A stretch of 14,608 bases of DNA. Origin: RGIG4074 sp964615285 (GTDB taxonomy: Bacteria; Bacillota; Clostridia; Christensenellales; Borkfalkiaceae). The notes beneath the pieces were generated by a model. That model made no database searches. It saw only the letters and a list, made by a program, of their open reading frames with translations, and was not told where the DNA came from. The position numbers were made by a program, and so were the translations under genes. Of this stretch, positions 6,393 through 13,000 are shown piece by piece (the first letter of the stretch is position 1; each line of letters begins with the position of its first letter). Location: positions 1 to 14,608 of the forward strand of contig CAZTND010000035.1 in the NCBI GenBank assembly GCA_964615285.1. The letters run 5' to 3'.

Positions 6393-8645
6393 ATGTTTAT
6401 GATCAAACTCATCAAAAGCGGCGTCTACTATACGGACGGAAAAATCGTCCGGGAATCGCAGGCATTTTTGCGCGAGGAGCAAAAACAGCAGGCGGTCCGT
6501 TCGACCATCTCCTACCGTATTTTAAGCGCGCACAATCACGGCGACGAGGAAAATCTCAAACTCAAATTCGACGCCATCGCTTCCCACGACATCACTTATG
6601 TCGGCATCATTCAGACGGCGAAGGCGAGCGGTCTGGAAAAATTCCCGCTGCCCTACACGCTGACCAACTGCCACAATTCCCTCTGTGCGGTCGGCGGCAC
6701 CATCAACGAGGACGACCACGTCTTCGGGCTCTCCGCTGCCAAGAAATACGGCGCGGACTATGTGCCCGCGCACCTTGCGGTCATCCACCAGTACATGCGC
6801 GAATGCGGCGCCAAGTGCGGCGCGATGATTTTGGGTTCGGACTCCCACACCCGCTACGGCGCGTTAGGCACCATGGCGATCGGCGAGGGCGGCCCCGAAC
6901 TGGTCAAACAGATCTTGAGTCAGACCTACGACGTTAAGCGCCCCGAAGTCATCGCCGTCTATCTGAAAGGCAAACTGCGCAAGGGCGTCGGCCCGCAGGA
7001 TGTCGCGCTCGCCCTCGTCAAGGCGACGTTCAAAAAACAGTTCGTCAAGAACAAGATCCTTGAATTTGTCGGCCCCGGCATTCACAGCCTTTCCATGGAT
7101 TACCGCAACGGCATCGACGTCATGACCACCGAGACCACCTGCCTTTCCTCCGTCTGGGAGACGGACGAAAAGACAAAAGAGTTCTATGAGATCCACGGCA
7201 GGGCGGAGGATTACAAGGAACTCAAAGCGGACGATCCCGCCTATTACGACGGCGCGGTCGTCATCGACCTCTCCCGCGTGGAGCCCATGATCGCGCTGCC
7301 TTTCCATCCCTCCAACGCCTACACCATCCGCGAATTTCTGGCAAATCCCCGCGAGATCCTGGAAAAGGTCGAAGAGCAGGGGCGGAAACTCAAGGGGGAC
7401 GACTCCTTCACGCTCACCGACAAGATCATGCCCGACGGCAGGGTGAAGGTCGACCAGGGCATCATCGCGGGCTGTGCGGGCGGCATGTACGAGAACATCG
7501 CCGAGGCTTACGAGATACTGAAGGATAAGAACATCGGTTCGGACGCCTTCACGCTCTCCGTCTATCCCTCCTCCCAGCCCGTGTTCAAGGGGCTGGTGGA
7601 CAACGGTTATATCGGCGGGCTCATGGAGAGCGGCGCCATCGTCAAGACGGCGTTCTGCGGTCCCTGCTTCGGCGCGGGCGACGTGCCCGCCAACAACGGG
7701 CTGTCCATCCGACACACCACCCGCAACTTTGAAAACCGCGAGGGTTCCAAGCCCGCAAACGGCCAGCTGGCGGCGGTCGCGCTCATGGACGCGCGCAGCA
7801 TCGCGGCGACGGCGGCGAACGGGGGCTATCTCACCTCCGCGCTCGACGTGTCCTACACCAAGCGGATCAAAAAATACAGTTATGACGCCAATATCTATCA
7901 AAACCGCGTCTATCACGGCGCGCTCTGTCCCAAGGCGGCGGAACCTTTGGTCTACGGCCCCAACATCGCCGACTGGCCCGAACAGATCGCCCTCGGCGAC
8001 AACCTGCTCATGCGCATGGCGTCCGTGCTCACCGACCCCGTCACCACGACGGACGAACTCATCCCTTCGGGCGAAACTTCCTCTTACCGCTCCAATCCCT
8101 TAAAGCTGGCCTCCTTTGCGCTCTCCCGCAAGGATCCCGCCTATGTCGGGCGCGCGCAGGCGATACAGAAGGAGGAAGCACAGCGCCGTGAAACGGGCAA
8201 ACTGCCGGACGAGGTGCTTTCCGCGCTCGGTTCTTTGAAGATCGGCGAAAACACCGTCTACGGCAGCTGCGTCGCGGCGGTCAAACCGGGCGACGGTTCG
8301 GCGCGCGAACAGGCGGCTTCCTGCCAGCGCGTCCTGGGCGGCGTCGCCAACATCGCGCGGGAATACGCCACCAAACGTTACCGCAGCAACCTCATCAACT
8401 GGGGCATGCTGCCCTTCCTCTGCGAAAAGGAGACCTTCGCCGTGGGCGATTACGTCTACATCGAAGGCATCCGCGAGGCGGTGGAGAGCGGCGCCGAAAA
8501 GGTCATGGCAAAGCACATTTCAAACGGCAAGGCCAAGGACATCGTGCTCTCTTTGGGAACGCTGACGCCCGACGAGCGCAAGATCATTCTGGCGGGCTGT
8601 CTCATCAATTTCAATAAAAACAAGGCGAATGCCGTGCACAGATAA
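6393..8645 (+). CDS. Aconitase-family hydratase (YbhJ-like)
   Basis: This 750-residue protein belongs to the aconitase/isopropylmalate isomerase superfamily, which uses a [4Fe-4S] cluster to hydrate or dehydrate organic acids. The cluster ligands appear intact: Cys361 in IIAGCAGGMYEN and Cys422/Cys425 in FCGPCFGAGD. Other family landmarks are GSDSHTRYGALG (148-159), NFENREGSKPANGQ (445-458) and, in the C-terminal swivel domain, GDGSAREQAA (633-642), the counterpart of the usual SSREHAA loop. The length and the RYRSNLINWGMLPF stretch (662-675) fit the YbhJ type rather than citrate-cycle aconitase, so the substrate is unknown. The start at 6393 is taken from the ribosome site; 6399 (748 residues) is equally possible and a TTG at 6378 less so. 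It is a single-gene unit bounded by its own promoter and terminator. Superfamily is certain, reaction is not. Confidence 0.9.
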   Translation: MFMIKLIKSGVYYTDGKIVRESQAFLREEQKQQAVRSTISYRILSAHNHGDEENLKLKFDAIASHDITYVGIIQTAKASGLEKFPLPYTLTNCHNSLCAVGGTINEDDHVFGLSAAKKYGADYVPAHLAVIHQYMRECGAKCGAMILGSDSHTRYGALGTMAIGEGGPELVKQILSQTYDVKRPEVIAVYLKGKLRKGVGPQDVALALVKATFKKQFVKNKILEFVGPGIHSLSMDYRNGIDVMTTETTCLSSVWETDEKTKEFYEIHGRAEDYKELKADDPAYYDGAVVIDLSRVEPMIALPFHPSNAYTIREFLANPREILEKVEEQGRKLKGDDSFTLTDKIMPDGRVKVDQGIIAGCAGGMYENIAEAYEILKDKNIGSDAFTLSVYPSSQPVFKGLVDNGYIGGLMESGAIVKTAFCGPCFGAGDVPANNGLSIRHTTRNFENREGSKPANGQLAAVALMDARSIAATAANGGYLTSALDVSYTKRIKKYSYDANIYQNRVYHGALCPKAAEPLVYGPNIADWPEQIALGDNLLMRMASVLTDPVTTTDELIPSGETSSYRSNPLKLASFALSRKDPAYVGRAQAIQKEEAQRRETGKLPDEVLSALGSLKIGENTVYGSCVAAVKPGDGSAREQAASCQRVLGGVANIAREYATKRYRSNLINWGMLPFLCEKETFAVGDYVYIEGIREAVESGAEKVMAKHISNGKAKDIVLSLGTLTPDERKIILAGCLINFNKNKANAVHR

Positions 8646-8662
8646 AAAAGAAAATAAAAAAA

Positions 8663-8701
8663 CCGTCCGCCGCGGATCGTTCCGCTGCGGGCGGGTTTTT
8701 T
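8663..8701 (+). terminator. Terminator between convergent genes, probably bidirectional
   Basis: CCGTCCGCCGCGGA (8663-8676) pairs with TCCGCTGCGGGCGG (8681-8694) with one mismatch and one G-U pair, a four-base loop, and a T-run at 8696-8701. A long A-rich tract (8652-8662) precedes the left arm, so the reverse strand also reads as hairpin plus T-run and can stop the convergent lipoprotein gene ending at 8724. Confidence 0.88.
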
Positions 8702-8723
8702 CTCGATTTTTTGAACAGTCTCT

Positions 8724-9284
8724 TCAAAGGCGGCGCGGAACAGCCGTGCCGCTCTCTCTGTCGTCTGCCGCGCCCTTCTGTTTCGGCAGGGGACGGCGGC
8801 CGTGGGGCGGTTTCTTGTCTTTGCCCCTTCCGTCCGGTTCGGGCGCGGGGCGGGGCGTGGGACGGTTTTCCGTTGTGCCGCTGTTTTCTCCGCCGTCATT
8901 CGTCTCGGGGGCTGTCGGAACGGGGGCGGCAACGTCGTCGGCCGTCGGCGCGTCTTCGCCGCTGTGGCTGCCGTCCTCTCCGGGCGCGGGCGCCGGATAG
9001 CAGTGCGGCGGCTGATGGGGACGGGGCGTTTTTCCGGGCATGGGGCCGGGATGCGGCTGCGCGGGGTGGGAAGGCAGGGGCATGGGGACATGGTCTTCCG
9101 GGGGCAAGTCGGGCCGCTCTCCGCTTTCGTCGGGGAGCATGTCGGGCAATTCGTCGTCCGCGGCGCGCCGTTCGGTGCGCGTGGCGGAGTCTTTTTCGCT
9201 GTTGTCGGTGCATGCGGCAAATGCCGCAAGCGAAGTGAAAGCAATGGCAGTAACGCATGCCAGCGTCAGAAATTTGTGTTTCAT
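8724..9284 (-). CDS. Proline-rich probable lipoprotein of unknown function
   Basis: This 186-residue product opens with a classical signal sequence (MKHKF then a hydrophobic stretch to about residue 24) and a Cys at position 25 in LAAFAAC. This resembles a lipobox, although Phe at -3 is atypical. The mature part is low-complexity: first acidic, then rich in Pro, His and Gly (PSHPAQPHPGPMPG near the middle), and basic at the end. It looks like an unfolded, extracellular, membrane-tethered tail, not an enzyme, and I recognise no family. ATG codons at 9293 and 9287 are alternative starts. None has a clear ribosome site, and no convincing promoter was found. The plus strand is also open here, but no competing frame shows a signal peptide or known domain. 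Reality of the gene is likely; function is unknown. Confidence 0.65.
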   Translation of the reverse strand: MKHKFLTLACVTAIAFTSLAAFAACTDNSEKDSATRTERRAADDELPDMLPDESGERPDLPPEDHVPMPLPSHPAQPHPGPMPGKTPRPHQPPHCYPAPAPGEDGSHSGEDAPTADDVAAPVPTAPETNDGGENSGTTENRPTPRPAPEPDGRGKDKKPPHGRRPLPKQKGAADDRESGTAVPRRL

Positions 9285-9350
9285 CATATCCATAGTTTGT
9301 CTGTTTTGGAAGGGTTTATGCAATCATACATGAAACTGTGCTGCGCGGCG

Positions 9351-9363
9351 GAAGAATTTCTTC
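9351..9363. promoter_or_regulatory. Perfect 13-base inverted repeat upstream of the recX promoter
   Basis: GAAGAA-T-TTCTTC is a perfect inverted repeat ending seven bases before the -35 box at 9371. Position suggests a regulator site for the recX-birA-nnr operon or for the divergent lipoprotein gene. It does not fit the Gram-positive LexA box (GAAC-N4-GTTC). Confidence 0.35.
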
Positions 9364-9370
9364 GGGCGGC

Positions 9371-9399
9371 TTGACTTTATTGCGCGGTTGTGCTACAAT
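9371..9399 (+). promoter_or_regulatory. Strong promoter of the recX-birA-nnr operon
   Basis: TTGACT (9371-9376) and TACAAT (9394-9399) are spaced by 17 bases, and TGC just before the -10 box adds an extended -10 motif. Transcription should start near 9406, so the leader is about 15 bases and consists almost only of the ribosome site AAAAGGAG (9407-9414). Confidence 0.87.
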
Positions 9400-9420
9400 G
9401 AAGGGCAAAAGGAGTGGGGC

Positions 9421-10041
9421 ATGAGTGAGATCACGGGCATTTTACCGCAGAAAAAGGACGGCACGCGCTGCAATATCTATGTCGACGGGCGATTTTACTG
9501 CGGCATGAAACTGGAAGTGGTCATGCGCAATCGGCTGAAAGCGGGGCAGGACGTGGAACTTGCCTTTCTGGATGCGCTGCAGCTCGAAAGCGAAAAGGCG
9601 ACCGCGCTCGACAAGGCGATGACCCACCTCTCCGCATCCATGAAGACCAGGCGGCAGATCGTCGATTTTCTCAAAAAGAAAGGATATGTGGACGCGGTGG
9701 CGGGCTATGTGCTGGAAAAATTGGAAGGCTACGGCTTTGTGGACGACGAGGAATATGCGCGGCAGTATGCAAACAGTGCGGGCAAGAACAAGGGGCGACG
9801 GCTGATCGCCCTGGAACTGCGCCGGAAGGGGGTCTCTGCCGACGCGGCGGAGGCCGCCGTGGAAGATCTGCAGGGGGAAGGGGAGGCCGCGTTGAAGATC
9901 CTGCAAAAATATATGCGCGGCAAGACGCCGGACAAGGAGACCCTTTACAAGGCGTTCCGCCATCTGATGAACAAAGGCTTTGAATACGAAACGGCAAAGA
10001 ACGCCTTGGCGGCTTTCGGAGAGATCGATGAAGATACTTGA
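9421..10041 (+). CDS. recX: RecX regulatory protein
   Basis: This 206-residue protein is RecX, a cytoplasmic modulator that binds RecA filaments and limits or remodels their activity. Typical features are the N-terminal beta-rich segment with NIYVDGRFYCGM (18-29), then three-helix repeats: MKTRRQIVDFLKKKGY (74-89), the conserved LEGYGFVDDEEYARQY (101-116), GRRLIALELRRKGV (125-138) and the last repeat with YKAFRHLMNKGFEYETAK (176-193). Its length is usual for Firmicutes RecX. The ATG at 9421 follows AAAAGGAG by six bases; an upstream in-frame codon at 9388 lies before the expected transcription start and is not used. It is first in an operon with birA, whose start overlaps its last 14 bases. 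recA is not in the window. Confidence 0.95.
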   Translation: MSEITGILPQKKDGTRCNIYVDGRFYCGMKLEVVMRNRLKAGQDVELAFLDALQLESEKATALDKAMTHLSASMKTRRQIVDFLKKKGYVDAVAGYVLEKLEGYGFVDDEEYARQYANSAGKNKGRRLIALELRRKGVSADAAEAAVEDLQGEGEAALKILQKYMRGKTPDKETLYKAFRHLMNKGFEYETAKNALAAFGEIDEDT

Positions 10042-10732
10042 ATTTGACGTCCTGCCCTCGACCAACGACTATGTAAAATCGCACGCGGCAGAGGGGGACA
10101 TGGTGGTTACGGCTCGCCGCCAGACGGCGGGCAGAGGGACAAAGGGCAGGGGCTTTGATTCGGGCATGGGCGGGCTCTATCTCTCCAAACTGACCCATTA
10201 CGAAAAATTCCCCGCGGCAAATGTATTCAAAATCATGCTCGACTCCTCCGTGGCGGTGTGCAGGACTTTGGAGGATTTCGGGCTGGCGCCCGCCGTCAAA
10301 TGGCCCAACGACGTATGGCTCGAGGGGAAAAAAGTCTGCGGCATCCTCATCGAAAACGTGTTCCGCGGGCCTCGTCTCGTCTCGTCGGTGGTGGGCATCG
10401 GGTTGAACGTCTGCAACCGCCTGTCCGCGGAATTGGCGCCGATCGCCGTTACCATGTCCGAGGTAAAGGGGGAAACGCTCTCCGTGGATGCGGTCAGGGA
10501 ACGGCTGATATTTCATCTGAACGGACACTATTCCCTCGAAGAATACAAAAAATACATCTTCTTTTTCGGGGAAAAGATCCTGCTGCGGCAGGGGAAGGAC
10601 GAACGGGAAGTGACGGCTCTGGACGTGGACGGGAGCGGCAGGCTGGTCGTGGCGGAAAACGGCGAACGGTATGCCGTTTCCGCGGGAGAAGTTACCCTGC
10701 GGCTGCAGGGACAGAGGAGGAGAAACGCATGA
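10028..10732 (+). CDS. birA: Biotin--[acetyl-CoA-carboxylase] ligase, monofunctional
   Basis: This 234-residue enzyme makes biotinyl-AMP and attaches biotin to carboxyl-carrier proteins. Key motifs are the biotinyl-AMP loop GRGTKGR (35-41), KWPNDVW (91-97), KKVCGILIE (101-109, with the lysine that contacts biotin) and VGIGLNV (122-128). The C-terminal SH3-like domain covers about 183-228. The winged-helix DNA-binding domain of bifunctional BirA is absent: the protein starts directly at the catalytic domain (MKILEFDVLPSTNDY). It is therefore an enzyme only and cannot repress biotin genes. The start at 10028 overlaps recX by 14 bases, with GGAGA (10019-10023) as ribosome site. Its stop overlaps the nnr start (ATGA). 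Confidence 0.95.
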   Translation: MKILEFDVLPSTNDYVKSHAAEGDMVVTARRQTAGRGTKGRGFDSGMGGLYLSKLTHYEKFPAANVFKIMLDSSVAVCRTLEDFGLAPAVKWPNDVWLEGKKVCGILIENVFRGPRLVSSVVGIGLNVCNRLSAELAPIAVTMSEVKGETLSVDAVRERLIFHLNGHYSLEEYKKYIFFFGEKILLRQGKDEREVTALDVDGSGRLVVAENGERYAVSAGEVTLRLQGQRRRNA

Positions 10733-12285
10733 TCAAAAGTCTTTCGGGCGGACAGATGCGCGCCGCGGACGAATATACCATCCGAACGCTGGGCGTTCCG
10801 TCCCTGACCCTGATGGAAAGGGCGGGCAGGGCGATCGCCGACGAGGCGGAAAAGGCCTTTGCCGCGCTGGGCGTCAAAGAGGCCCTTGTCGTCTGCGGCG
10901 GGGGAAACAACGGCGGCGACGGGTTTGTCGCTGCGCGCATTTTGCAGGAGCGGGGCGCGGATGTGCAGGTCCTCTGTCTGGCTGAAAAATTTTCGCCCGA
11001 CTGCGCGGCGGTCAAGGAAAAATACAGGGGCGAAATTTTGGGCAGAACGCCCCGCCGGCGCTATCCCGTCATGATCGATTGTATCTTCGGCACGGGGCTT
11101 TCCCGTCCCGCGGCAGGCAAGGAACTGTCGCTTATCCGCTTTATCAATGCTTCGGGCGCGTTTGTCATTTCGGCGGACATCCCCAGCGGCCTGAACAGCG
11201 ACAACGGCGTGCCCGTGGGCGATTGCGTCCGTGCGGATGTCACCGTTGCCATAGGCGAATACAAGCACGGCATGCTGCTCGGCGACGGCGGGGAATACTG
11301 CGGCGCGGCGGTGCGCGCGGACATCGGCATCGACACCGCGCGGGCGGAGGCGGCGTATCTTGCCGAGGACAGGGACATCGCCGCCTTTTTCCCCGAGCGG
11401 AAGAGGAATACGCACAAGGGCAGTTACGGAAAGGTCAGCATCATCGCAGGGAGCAAGGCCTATTCGGGCGCGGCACTCCTCGCCGCCATGTCCGCCCTGC
11501 GCGCCGGCGCGGGCTATACCGAACTGTGCGTTCCCGCCGGACTCTTTCCCGTCTATGCGGGCAAGGTGCCCGAAGCCATTCTGACGTCCTTCCGCGGGGA
11601 GGATGCCTTCGTCTATCACGAAAAAGACCTTGAAAAGGTCTTGAAGAGCCAATGCATCGTTTTGGGCATGGGTACGGGCGTCAGCCCGGAGATCTACAAG
11701 ATGATAAAATTTCTGCTCGCAAATTATGCGGGCAGATTGGTGCTGGATGCCGATGCGCTCAATGCTCTCGCAAAATACGGCGTTTCCGCCTTGCGGGAAA
11801 AAAAGTGCGAGGTGCTTCTCACCCCGCACGTCAAGGAATTTTCCCGCTTGTCAGGTCTCTCGGTGCAGGAGATCCTGGAAGGGGGCGTTGCCGCGCCGCA
11901 GAAGTTCGCCGCGGAGTACGGTGTCTCCGTCCTTTTGAAAAACGCCGTTTCGGTCCTCTGCGGCGGGGGAAAGACTTACTTCAATGTCCGCGGCAGCGCC
12001 TGTCAGGCCAAGGGGGGCAGCGGCGACGTGCTTTCGGGCGTCATCGGGTCGATCGCCGCGCAGGGGCATGGCATGACCGGCGCGGCGCTGGCGGGCAGCT
12101 ATCTCTGCGGGGTCGCCGGCGAACTGTGCGAAAAGGAGCTGGGGCAGTATTCCGTCACGGCGGGCGATGTCATTGCGCATCTGTCCCGGGCAGTCCTACG
12201 CATAACCGAAAATGCGTACGAGGACGGAGGTGAATATCAGAACGCATCCGCCGATGACATAATACAGCGGGAAAAAGGAAAATAG
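10729..12285 (+). CDS. nnr: Bifunctional NAD(P)HX epimerase / ADP-dependent NAD(P)HX dehydratase
   Basis: This 518-residue protein repairs hydrated NADH and NADPH. Residues 1-215 are the epimerase (YjeF N-terminal) domain, with LMERAGRA (28-35), GGGNNGGDG (57-65) and the DIPSG loop (150-154). Residues 222-495 are the kinase-like dehydratase, with HKGSYGKVSIIAGS (229-242), DADALNAL (340-347), TPHVKEFSRL (365-374) and GGSGDVLSG (429-437). Length and domain order match bifunctional Nnr. The ATG follows AGGAGG (10715-10720) by eight bases and overlaps the birA stop, so the three genes are co-translated. The last 25-30 residues, after AVLRITEN, go beyond the usual family end and overlap the opposing minus-strand gene by 90 bases. 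NAD metabolism links it in theme to the nadD fusion gene further right. Confidence 0.95.
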   Translation: MIKSLSGGQMRAADEYTIRTLGVPSLTLMERAGRAIADEAEKAFAALGVKEALVVCGGGNNGGDGFVAARILQERGADVQVLCLAEKFSPDCAAVKEKYRGEILGRTPRRRYPVMIDCIFGTGLSRPAAGKELSLIRFINASGAFVISADIPSGLNSDNGVPVGDCVRADVTVAIGEYKHGMLLGDGGEYCGAAVRADIGIDTARAEAAYLAEDRDIAAFFPERKRNTHKGSYGKVSIIAGSKAYSGAALLAAMSALRAGAGYTELCVPAGLFPVYAGKVPEAILTSFRGEDAFVYHEKDLEKVLKSQCIVLGMGTGVSPEIYKMIKFLLANYAGRLVLDADALNALAKYGVSALREKKCEVLLTPHVKEFSRLSGLSVQEILEGGVAAPQKFAAEYGVSVLLKNAVSVLCGGGKTYFNVRGSACQAKGGSGDVLSGVIGSIAAQGHGMTGAALAGSYLCGVAGELCEKELGQYSVTAGDVIAHLSRAVLRITENAYEDGGEYQNASADDIIQREKGK

Positions 12286-12927
12286 ACTCAGGATGAGCAG
12301 GGCCGCTCCGCTGACAAAAAAGGAGCGGCTGTTCTTTTTGCGGCACCCGATCTTCACCCGTTCCCGCACGCCCCGCTTTTTTGTCTCTCCGCAGATATAT
12401 TTTTCGGGCAGTAGCCCTCTTTCTTTCAGCAGGGCATAGATCTCGCTGCCGTCCGAAACGGGCAGGGCGAAGCGTTCACACAGCCGCGCCGCTTCGGGCG
12501 TGAGCGCGTTGCAGAAAATGCGGAAAGTTTCCCCCGCGGGACTGTTTTTTATTTTTTCCGCCACGGCATCGGCGGAGAGCGGCTGCATGGTGAAGAGAAA
12601 ATACACTTTTTCTTCTCCGTCCTCCCGCTTTTGTTCCTCCAACAGGGGCGCGAAAAGTTTCCGGTTGGCTTCCGGGGAAGAGAGGGCGAGGTGTAGCATG
12701 AGCTTTTCCTGTTCCTCCCTGTCCCGCTGCAAAAGATGCTTTTTGCTCCGGCGCAGATAGTTCAGCGAGAATACGCCGACGGCGAGGGAGAGGGCCGTTA
12801 TGCCGGCAAGCAACAGGGCGAGCCACATGGCGATGCGGTAATACCGCAGGATGCACAGCGTGACGAGAAAGGCGCAGGCAAAAAAGAAGACGGTATCCGA
12901 CCAGAGCGGAAAATCGATTTTTTTCAT
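12196..12927 (-). CDS. Four-TM membrane protein of unknown function
   Basis: This 243-residue protein has two hydrophobic segments at each end (about 11-28, 33-55, 203-219 and 222-240) around a soluble core of about 140 residues. The core starts with a basic, coiled-coil-like helix (RRSKKHLLQRDREEQEKL, 59-76). It continues with a beta/alpha pattern: KVYFLFT (107-113), a helix (119-127), FRIFCN (135-140), helix TPEAARLCERF (143-153), LPVSDG (155-160) and EIYALLKERG (162-171). The second half loosely resembles the end of an Mrr-type restriction-endonuclease fold, but I do not see the catalytic Asp and Glu-x-Lys residues. No ribosome site is evident before the ATG and no strong promoter was found. 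Its 3' end overlaps nnr in the opposite direction. I do not recognise the family. Confidence 0.7.
   Translation of the reverse strand: MKKIDFPLWSDTVFFFACAFLVTLCILRYYRIAMWLALLLAGITALSLAVGVFSLNYLRRSKKHLLQRDREEQEKLMLHLALSSPEANRKLFAPLLEEQKREDGEEKVYFLFTMQPLSADAVAEKIKNSPAGETFRIFCNALTPEAARLCERFALPVSDGSEIYALLKERGLLPEKYICGETKKRGVRERVKIGCRKKNSRSFFVSGAALLILSLFSFFPLYYVIGGCVLIFTSVLVRIFGYA
12302..12339 (+). terminator. Terminator of nnr inside the opposing coding sequence
   Basis: The arms GCCGCTCC (12302-12309) and GGAGCGGC (12322-12329) pair perfectly across a 12-base loop and are followed by TGTTCTTTTT. It begins 16 bases after the nnr stop, as expected for the recX operon. The same DNA encodes residues 197-209 of the minus-strand membrane protein. 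Confidence 0.7.
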
Positions 12928-12963
12928 ACTTTGGATTTTCGCCCGGAAAACGGAAAATTAAAC

Positions 12964-12992
12964 TTGAAAAATAAAAAAATCTATTGTATAAT
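12964..12992 (+). promoter_or_regulatory. Promoter of the nadD-yqeK fusion gene, leaderless or nearly so
   Basis: TTGAAA (12964-12969) and TATAAT (12987-12992) are spaced by 17 bases. Only eight bases (AATAATAT) separate the -10 box from the ATG at 13001, so the message should have a leader of 0-2 bases. No ribosome site is present. The region also separates this gene from the divergent membrane-protein gene. Confidence 0.83.
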
Positions 12993-13000
12993 AATAATAT

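Noticed and set aside
9351..9363. Possible LexA (SOS) box upstream of recX
   Set aside because: The inverted repeat is GAAG...CTTC with a one-base centre, not GAAC-N4-GTTC, so it is reported only as an unassigned palindrome.
8802..9374. Plus-strand open frames over the lipoprotein gene
   Set aside because: They lack a signal peptide, a ribosome site and any domain, and run into the recX promoter. The minus frame has a proper signal peptide.
10528..11829. Minus-strand open frame of 433 codons opposite nnr
   Set aside because: Antisense of an intact Nnr protein with all motifs; no independent start signal.
12226..12233. Perfect ribosome-binding sequence GGAGGTGA near the end of nnr
   Set aside because: No gene follows it: the next start codons reach a stop within a few codons. 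It is probably coincidental coding sequence.
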